This document shows, one piece after another, positions 56,562 through 64,000 of a stretch of DNA of 64,000 nt (position 1 is the stretch's first letter; each line of letters begins with the position of its first letter). The stretch is from Leptobrachium leishanense (taxonomy: Eukaryota > Chordata > Amphibia > Anura > Megophryidae). The stretch covers positions 20,457,615 through 20,521,614 of the forward strand of contig CM019075.1 of the NCBI GenBank assembly GCA_009667805.1, given 5' to 3'. The position numbers were made by a program, and so were the translations under genes. The notes under the pieces are model-generated. The model saw only the letters and a list, made by a program, of their open reading frames with translations. It made no database searches and was not told the DNA's origin.

Positions 56562-57984
56562 ACCGGCGCAGAACAGCGTGTCCTTCGTTAAAGGGTTGTG
56601 CAGCGTCTCCGAATATGTGTACACGCTGGTTGCTGCAGCGGAAAGTGGATTGAGGCTCTCCTGCCACGAACACATTCCTCTCCGACATTGGATTCCAAAA
56701 TCCAGAAGGATCTGGAATGCTTGGGGTCCGATCAATCCTGATTAGGGATGATCAACCTTTAGTCCCACTGTACTGGCTGGTTAAGTGTATGTCCCCGGCT
56801 CATGTCACGGACGCTTTTCCTTGACAGTGAGCTGAAACGTTGACGGCCGTTACGGTGCTACTGAAAACCTGTGCTATTTATCAGGTACCGGTGTTGGCGA
56901 TGGTGCACCGGTGATATTTTGTTGCTGGTTTCATAACCTATTAAGCATAGCTGGATCTCTGCCAGTCCAGAACATGGGAATGGGCCCAGATCGCGCACCG
57001 GACAAGCGGGCAGAGGTACGAAGCAAGTACGAGTCGGCAAATAGGATTTACGGATGTTTTAAGGTCAGGAGAACAAGTGGGGGGTAACGAGCCCGGCCAG
57101 GGTCTACATTTATCAAAGGACGGCAGCCTGCAGACATACAACCTGGAGCACGGAGCGAGGCGCGGGAAGATCCAGAAGCGTCTAATTAACAAATCAAATG
57201 AAATAAATAGAGAAGGGGGTAACGCAGGAAGCGGCGGCAGATTGCGCGCGGGAATCAATAATCTGCATGGGATGGATTTCTCGCGTTCGCAGTCTGAAAT
57301 GAGGAATCATAATTAACAGTCCTGATGTTCTCGTTACCCAAAGTAAAAATTGATTTTTATCATCCTGAGTTGTATTTTATTGGTGTGTCTCGTCCAGCTG
57401 AAATCAGAGATCGTGCGGAACACTAATTGCGAGTTTGGCAGAGAACGAAAACGCCGCTCTCTTGGCCGAGTCGAATACGCGGTAATGGTTATCATCTATC
57501 CTCAAATAGACAGAAGCAATAAACAGAGCGGCTCCCAAACTCCTATAACCTGCGCCGTAATGTCAGCCGCATCGCAAAGCCCATAATGGAAGAAACTCAC
57601 CAGCACCACGAGATTATTCCGTATCTGTCAACGGCCGACGGAAAATCATTATTAACCTCTCCCTTGCCGGAGGGCGAGAGCCGCTGCTTAATTAAAACGG
57701 TGACATCACAATTAGAAGTCTCCCGCCTGGCTGGTGGATGAGCGCACGGCTTCAATCCTAATCAGACGTGAATAAAGACAACATCGATATTCAGTCGTCA
57801 CGCATTAAGCGGAGCAGACGTTGTGCGGCGTCCTTTTTATCTCGGCTGATGTTTTCCCTTACGGGTACAATCCGATACGTTTTTTATCGGGCGGCGACTG
57901 CGGAGTCCCAAACCTTAACACAAAAACATGGGAAATGTAGAATGACTGCTTACCTGTAGCCACCGTTTCCCCAAACTTAGGACC
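56562..57984. other. Non-repetitive DNA, no gene seen
   Basis: 57290-57960 is CpG-bearing with AATTA cores, matching the style of the other candidate regulatory blocks. No exon or RNA gene supported. Confidence 0.45.
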
Positions 57985-58019
57985 TTACCCATTGGCGTGC
58001 GCAGCCCATTACATTGGGA
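57985..58019 (+). repeat. 38-bp minisatellite, first unit fragment
   Basis: TTGGCGTGCGCAGCCCATTA then CATTGGGA is one unit of the array that continues at 59217 after the hAT insert. Confidence 0.8.
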
Positions 58020-59216
58020 CACGGTGGGGAACCTTTTTTTCTGCCGAGGGCCATTTAGAGATTTACAAGATCATTCGAGGGCCATACAAAAAAAAAAAAA
58101 AAAATTAAAACATATCCAGCTGTATTTAGGAAGGAATTAAGAGCGACACACGGCAACCACAAAGAAAAAGAAGTTGATGCAATGTGTAGGATGTCAGTGA
58201 CCCGTCTATCCTGTGTGTCGCCAGCAACGCAATTATTTTGCTTTGATCGCTGTATTCAAATTTTTTTGTATTATATATTTTTTCTATTTTTAGGTTTGAT
58301 CTGGAAGATAAATACATTTTTCTCTTGTGCTCTTAATATAAAAATGCAAACATTAAAAAACATATAAAATAAATATGGAGCAAAAAAAAAATAAAAAAAA
58401 ATTGAATTTCACCCCCCCTCCCCCTTTAATTCATTTCACCCCCCTTCCCCTTTTAATTCATTTCCCCCTCCCCCTTTAATTCATTTCCCCCCCCTTCCCC
58501 TTTTAATTCATTTCCCCTCCCCCTTTAATTAATTTCACCCCCTTCCCTTTTAATTCATTTCCCCTCCCCCTTTAATTCATTTCACCCCCTTCCCCTTTTA
58601 ATTCATTTCACCCCCTTCCCCTTTTAATTCATTTCCCCCTCCCCCTTTAATTCATTTCACCCCCTTCCCTTTTAATTCATTTCCCCTCCCCCTTTAATTA
58701 ATTTCACCCCCTTCCCCTTTTAATTCATTTCCCCTTCCCCCTTTAATTCATTTCACCCCCTTCCCCTTTTATTCATTTCACCCCCTTCGCCTTTTAATTC
58801 ATTTCCCCCTCCCTTCCAATTTAGTTCCCTCCCTATTTAATTTCACACACACCCTCCCCCCTTTAATTCATTTCACCCCCCCACGGCGCGGTCACCTGAC
58901 CTCAGTGAGTATTAGAATGAGGGGGCAGGGATTATCCCCGTTTCCCTCACTCGCTGAAGCACGCAGGATCCTCCTTCATGCTGTGCCCGGAAGATGAGGG
59001 TCGTGGCTTGAAGAAAGATCAGACGCACAGCAGAGAGTGAGGGAAGAGGGGATAATCCCTGCCCCCCCCATTCCAATACTCGCTGCGTGCGAGGTCAATT
59101 AAAAGGGCCGCGGGAGAGGGAATTTAAACGCCCTCCTGCTGTGGGGATCTAAAGTGCCGGACTAAGTGATTCCACGGGCTTTAAACGGCCCGCGGGTTGG
59201 ACATTCCCCACCCCTG
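58020..59216 (+). mobile_element. 1,197-bp non-autonomous hAT element with 8-bp TSD
   Basis: Left end CACGGTGGGGAACC, inverted right end CAGGGGTGGGGAATG. Flanking octamers CATTGGGA and CATTGGGG agree at seven of eight. CTGCCGAGGGCCATTTAGAG and CGAGGGCCATAC are the subterminal words of a hAT group that is common in vertebrates. The interior holds a 26-29 bp minisatellite and no transposase. Confidence 0.88.
58395..58880 (+). repeat. 26-29 bp minisatellite inside the hAT element
   Basis: Unit TTTAATTCATTTCACCCCC with CTTCCCCT or CCCTCCCC linkers; two unit types (TTTCCCC and TTTCACC) often alternate, giving about 18 copies. Strand asymmetry is strong: C/T-rich on plus. Confidence 0.93.
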
Positions 59217-59286
59217 CATTGGGGTGTGCAGACACTGGCTTGCACGGCCCGTTACATTAGGGTGTGCAGACACTGGTGTGCGCGGC
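59217..59286 (+). repeat. 38-bp minisatellite, middle part (about 2 units)
   Basis: Lies between the hAT element and the solo LTR; units read GTGTGCAGACACTGGCTTGC then ACGGCCCGTTACATTAGG. Confidence 0.92.
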
Positions 59287-60025
59287 TGTCATGGAGCTGA
59301 CTTGGCGCTTCTCGCTTCAGACCCCAAGAGACTTTGTGTTCATTTGTATCGTGTGATTTTAAATATATTTTACATTGTTTGGTTTTAGTTTAAATTAGTT
59401 TAGTGTAAATTGCGTAGCTTTAGTTTTAAATACTTAGATACTACCTGCAGCGAGTTCAAATGCTTTCTTTCGTATAGATTGTAAAATAGGTTTGAGTAAT
59501 TTGTGATTAGGCAAAAGGGTTTTCTCTTTGTTCATCTGCTATCTGTTTACATGTCTCAGAGGTTGGGAGTCACCATTGTCTCAGCCAAAACCTAACTGAT
59601 TTCCTTTACAATAGATTATGTAAATGATGTGTGATATGAAGAAAGAGGAATGTTTATTGTAAATATCTGACATAATGTAATTAACATTTTAGTAGGTCAA
59701 TGTGGGTCATTTATGCAAATTATGGCTTTTGGATCTCAGCATAAATTGTGGCGTTTTTGTTCATTAAAGAGCTCAGAGAGAGAGAATCCTGTTGGAACAT
59801 ACAGCCGCGTCTGGTGTCTCCTTCAACTACGCTACACTACACACTCAACCTCAGAAGACACAGAGCGGCCTTCTGAAAATTCCTAACGGCTCCAGGGCAG
59901 AGGAACAGAAGCAGGCGGGTCAAGCTGCTTGAGGCGCTGAGGACAGCGCTCCCAGTAGCCGGGCTGACTGCAACGAAGGGGTGTCTGGAGAGTCAGGACA
60001 GACGGAAGGGAACGGTTCCGTCACA
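59287..60025 (+). mobile_element. 739-bp solo LTR with exact 5-bp target duplication
   Basis: Starts TGTCATGGAGCTGAC and ends GGTTCCGTCACA, so TG...CA termini; GCGGC flanks both sides exactly (59282-59286 and 60026-60030). AT-rich U3-like left half, a CATTAAAGAGC polyadenylation-type signal near 59761 and a GTCTGGTGTCTCCTTC-like U5 start near 59808 fit a retroviral LTR layout. No internal genes remain. It is inserted in the 38-bp minisatellite. Confidence 0.88.
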
Positions 60026-60455
60026 GCGGCCCATTACATTAGGGTGTGCAGACACTGGCGTGCACGGCCCGTTACATTAGGGTATGCAGACACTGGTGTG
60101 CGCGGCCCGTTACATTAGGGTATGCAGACACTGGTGTGCGCGGTCCGTTATATTAGGGTGTGCAGACACTGGCCTGCACAGCCCATTATATTAGGGTGTG
60201 CAGGCACTGGCATGCGCAGCCCATTACATTAGGGTGTGCAGACACCGGCATGCGCGGCCCATTACATTAGGGTGTGCAGACACCGGCATGCGCGGCCCAT
60301 TACATTAGGGTGTGCAGACACTGGCATGCACAGCCCATTACATTAGGGTGTGCAGACACTGGCATGCGCAGCCCGTTACATTGGGTGTGCAGACACTTGC
60401 GTGCGCAGCCCGTTACATTGGGTGTGCAGACACATGCGTGCGCAGCCCATTTCAG
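60026..60455 (+). repeat. 38-bp minisatellite, main part (about 11 units)
   Basis: Unit GCCCATTACATTAGGGTGTG then CAGACACTGGCATGCGCA, 38 bp, with CpG/TpG alternation (GCGCGGCCCG, GCACAGCCCA). Frames rich in Ala/Cys/His are artefacts. Confidence 0.95.
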
Positions 60456-62324
60456 CTTTACAATAGGATGTGTCCTTACCCATAAAAAAATAATAATAAT
60501 CTTGTTAGTAAGGCGAAGCCAGGTTTATTGTGACTTTATTTACTTAAACCAATAATCAAAACATTAATATTAAAACCTTTATGTAAATTAAATTATACTA
60601 TAACCACGGAGAACTTATCAGTGACACAAAATATTTTACAACACAATGTGCAGCCATTGTGTGATATTTTGTGTTGTAAACTGCCCCCACAAAGTATCTT
60701 TAAATCACTTGCTCCTCACTGTGTGGCAATGAGCGTAGAATGGACTCTATGGGGGTCAGTAGTAGTCCCGAAAACCGACTCACGAGGATCGCAATGTGTG
60801 GGACGTACGCAAAGGAAATGGCCAGGGGGTTGAATAAAGTGGTTTAAGCCCACCGTCATTTCTCATTCAGCTTGAGTAGCATAGACAACACAATAGATCC
60901 CCCTGCATCCTTGTCTAAACATTTACTACTTTACATTTACTAGTTTGTAACGCACAAATGTTCTAGTTCCAGCGTCCCATTAAACGGATGAGACAGGTTA
61001 TGAATTGTAGCGGTTTAATTTGTGCAAAATTCTAGACTCTTTCATTGTAGAGAAACCAAATTACCGGGAGGGGTGGGGGGGGGGATCCGTGTGAATCGAG
61101 TGTTTAGCAAAATTTACAACTGACGACAGGGAGTTAAAAAAAAGCAGATTTAAAAAAAACATGTTTTTGTGCGCTTAAGTTTATATTTTGTACACTGATC
61201 CCCCCCTCCCCCCTTTTCACAGTCAGACACAGCTTTCCATACCGAGGGTCTGACAGAGAGAAGACACGGATTGACAGGAGAGGGCACAATTATATGATTA
61301 TCTACCCCCTCCCCCATATCATCACAGGCAGAATCCCCCCCTTCTTTGCTATGACATAAGGATACACAACATGTACGTTTTGTAATGGGACGTGTGGACA
61401 CAGAGGAAAGATTGTATTATATCTCATTACAACGTTACTCTGTGTTCAGGGAGCTCTCCCGAGAATTTCACCGAGGGGGGGGGGTGCGGGAAATATGTCA
61501 CCTTGGACAGTTTTTGCTTTTTATTCACCCCCGGTAAAACCTAATCGGAACATTCGTTGGCGTGAGTAAGACAGCACAGACACAGGGGCTCTGGGAGTAT
61601 GCGCACACGCGTGTTCACTGGCTCGCGCACGCGGCTACCATGGGATTGCAGTTATTTCTGTTGCATGCCAGGCTGACAGCCCTTACATTACATAAACAGA
61701 GCGAGAGCGAAAGACGCGCGTCTTTCAGTGCAAAGAAAACTGAAGAAACCGCTCTGTTACAAAATATAAAAACACACACATACCGTACTAAACCATATAC
61801 TGTTACAGTTAAGGCGGATGACAAAAAGTAAGGATAACAGTCTCCAGTCCACGAAATAATGTATATAACTGAAAACCATCTACACATCCAGGGAAATCAC
61901 AGAATCGCTTTGCTCAAAGATCTCCTTTGCTGTACTTCCTGTACAGGGCAATGAACTATGGGTAGAATATGCAAATGAGAGTTTAAATTTTAGTTTTTTT
62001 CCTTTTCCCCTCCATCAAAAGTCTGGCTTCGGCTCAGACACCCTCCTTGCCAGTGCAGAGCATGCAATAAAACACAAGCAACCTCAAGACTGGAGTTTAG
62101 GGAAATGCCGGTGTTGGCCAGCGCTGCAATACGGGAGATTTTCACTAATATTTACAACACCGGCAGAAACCAGCGCCACAAATAAACGAGGTGCACACAC
62201 ACCGGATAAACTGAGGGTCACCCGGGTAAACCTGACATGGGTAGAGCCCGAAACGAAATCAAACATCTGGTTTTTACATGGGCAAACGGCAGACTGACCA
62301 ACCCCGCTTGGGTTACAGTTACAA
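60456..62324. other. Mostly non-repetitive DNA with one foldback
   Basis: The stretch 60624-60755 is the inverted partner of 30985-31095; it contains a hairpin (ACACAAAATAT...CACAATG facing CATTGTGTGATATTTTGTGT at 60624-60677). G and C runs occur near 61075, 61200 and 61475. No exon supported. Confidence 0.5.
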
Positions 62325-62375
62325 TCATTTATATAGCACCAGCAAATACCATAGCACGTTACAACGGGGGAACAC
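62325..62375 (-). mobile_element. L2-type 3'-tail fragment
   Basis: ATTTATATAGCACCAGCAAA then CCATAGCACGTTACAA is a diverged minus-orientation L2-group tail. Confidence 0.6.
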
Positions 62376-62459
62376 AAACCTGAGACGCAATAATGATTCA
62401 AGAGGAAGAGGTGACCCTGCCGTAGGATAACTCTCCTGCCAATTACATGGGTAAAGTGA

Positions 62460-62540
62460 TTTTGAGGGTTAGGGTTAAGGTCAGGGTTGCGGTTAGGATC
62501 AGCTTTAAGGTTAGGTTCAGAGTCAAGGTTAGGGTTGGCC
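62460..62540 (+). repeat. Degenerate TTAGGG-like patch
   Basis: GAGGGTTAGGGTTAAGGTCA, then GGTTGCGGTTAGG and AAGGTTAGGGTTGG: telomere-like words mixed with variants over 80 bp. Confidence 0.6.
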
Positions 62541-63156
62541 ATGGGTGATCCTAGGTTCTGGGTCAATCTAGGTCAACCGTAGGCCCCTCCAAAGTCTCAG
62601 AAAACACAATACCCAGCGGCGTTGGGGTTGATCTGAGTTTACCCAGGTGAAGCCCGATAGACATCCAGATAAACCTAGGACTGCCTGGGTAAAGCCCAAA
62701 GTTTGATTTCTTACCCAAAGCTGCCTGGGTGATGCCAGGTTTATACTGACTTTGAACATTACCCGTATCACACAATATATTACATATAGTGTCTGTATCT
62801 TCTTTATTTATAGTTACATTACAGAGTGCATGGCTTGGTTAACAGAATGTCTGGGAGAGTAATCGAGGGAAGGCATTTAGGACCCAGAATCCGGCTTGGC
62901 CTCTATCGCACATGTGTTGCCAATTAATTAATTAAGCAACAGGTAAATTCTCAGGCTGCCGACTCCTGGACAGAAGTGTTTAATCAAACTGCTGAGAGCA
63001 GTGACACTTCTAAAGAAATGCTGTGATTTTATTTTGTTTATTGGATTATGTTACTTGGAGAGTCAGGATCGCTGTATGTTTAGTAAGTGCTCTAACTGAG
63101 CAAGGATTTGGTTTGTAGTTTTTGTTTAATCACCAGCGATAGTGATTTAAAACCAA
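62541..63156. other. Non-repetitive DNA, no gene seen
   Basis: Short dispersed words (GCCTGGGTAAAGCCC, GCCTGGGTGATGCC, TACCCAGGTGAAGCCC) recur within 62640-62740. No gene or element boundary recognised. Confidence 0.45.
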
Positions 63157-63985
63157 CAGGGTTATCCAAAGAGATCCGAATTGCTGGAGAAAGGTAACCG
63201 AACGCTGAAAATCAGCGTTCGGTTACCTTTCTTGGCCATTCGGCTATCCAGAGAGCAGGCATTTCACCAAATCCTGGCGAATTGCCTGAACATACGGTGC
63301 CTGTTCGAGGGCAGTGAAATCCCCATGAAAAAGCACTGCTTCGGCAGGTTTATTCAGGAGAATCCCATAGGCTTCAATGTTAAAAATATTCCCGTTTTAA
63401 TTCAATATCTATTAAACCGTTCATTATAAAATTCTGCAGCAAAAAGTCTCTTTATTTATAGATTTTTAGGATACTTTAAGCATTTTTCTTATTTTTTTAT
63501 TTTTTTTAAAAGTCCGATTTTTTTTTGATTTTTTTTTCAGTTTACTTATTTTTTTTTTTACAGTCCTCTTTATTATCATTCCCTGGACCTCCTGTGAAAA
63601 TTTCAGACATTTTCGCTCAGTAGTTTCTTTGCAAACAGCGTTTCATTTTCCCAGATTCATACAAATGGTTTTGCTAATTTATTCACTGCCTCCTCTACGT
63701 CACAGCTGCTTCGGCTCTGTGTGATTCGGCTCCTGTTCGGCTCCTGTTCGGCTCCTGTTCGGCTTTTTCGAAGGTTAATCCAGATGTTTTTGCTTGTTTT
63801 CAGCGTGCATTCGGTTAGTTTTCGTCAGGTTTTCGGCAGCTTTTCCCTGCAATTCGGGGACCCTGTGCTGTTTGCTGAATACACCGCAGGGTCACCGAAA
63901 TGCAATCGGCAAAAGGAACCGAATTGAAGAGAACGAAAAGTCACCGAACGTGCGGTGACTTTTCGAATCTCTTTGGATAACCCTG
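63157..63985 (-). mobile_element. DNA transposon with TIR CAGGGTTATCCAAAGAGAT, copy 5
   Basis: Both ends carry an identical 19-bp inverted repeat and are flanked by CAA on each side, a possible 3-bp target duplication. Interior landmarks (AACCGAACGCTGA hairpin, GAATCCCATAGGCTTCAATG, ACACCGCAGGGTCACCG) appear in inverse order relative to 26079-26976, so this copy is on the minus strand. It is 829 bp and without transposase. TCCTGTTCGGC is repeated three times at 63730-63765. Confidence 0.82.
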
Positions 63986-64000
63986 CAAGTGTGGCGTTTG

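Overview
This window looks like vertebrate nuclear DNA, most likely from an anuran amphibian. It carries L2/CR1/Rex1-type LINE debris, several hAT-like elements with 8-bp target duplications, TTAA-flanked piggyBac-like and Kolobok-like elements, retrovirus-type solo LTRs, polypurine and (CA)n tracts, and long minisatellites. There are no operons, ribosome-binding sites or dense reading frames. The species call is an inference from repeat style only. I found no intact protein-coding gene, no tRNA or rRNA gene and no CRISPR array. The longest open frames (up to about 1,480 codons) are by-products of tandem repeats whose units lack stop codons. Layout: 1-623 partial LTR-like repeat; 624-3353 non-repetitive DNA; 3354-9197 a 25-bp CpG-rich minisatellite of about 230 copies; 10150-11660 a polypurine tract split by an LTR-like element; 11661-15220 non-repetitive; 15545-16832 a 52-bp minisatellite split by a hAT-like element; 17690-23870 a 37-bp minisatellite split by a 5'-truncated LINE; 23871-25431 non-repetitive; 25432-31757 a transposon-rich belt; 31759-33296 a hAT element holding a 20-bp minisatellite and nested palindromes; 34468-34881 a possible RING-type exon or pseudogene; 35400-36000 LTR and retroposon remnants; 36410-36550 telomere-like DNA; 37110-38334 a TTAA-flanked element made largely of consecutive hairpins; 39694-41540 a 54-bp minisatellite abutting an L2 LINE fragment; 41986-44750 non-repetitive and AT-rich DNA; 44752-47220 several foldbacks, a YY1-like tandem repeat and an LTR; 48266-52265 mixed; 52290-53516 a 31/32-bp GC-rich minisatellite; 54480-56561 nested transposons; 57985-60455 a 38-bp minisatellite split by a hAT element and a solo LTR; 60456-63156 mostly non-repetitive; 63157-63985 a second well-preserved copy of the 18-bp-TIR family. 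Two patterns tie the window together. Minisatellites are repeatedly split by transposons, with junctions that can be placed almost to the base, so relative ages can be read. Several transposons also carry their own internal minisatellites, suggesting that mobile elements here both seed and interrupt tandem arrays. The non-repetitive blocks between them contain many TAAT/ATTA cores and scattered CpGs, resembling the non-coding surroundings of a developmental gene, but this cannot be shown from one sequence.
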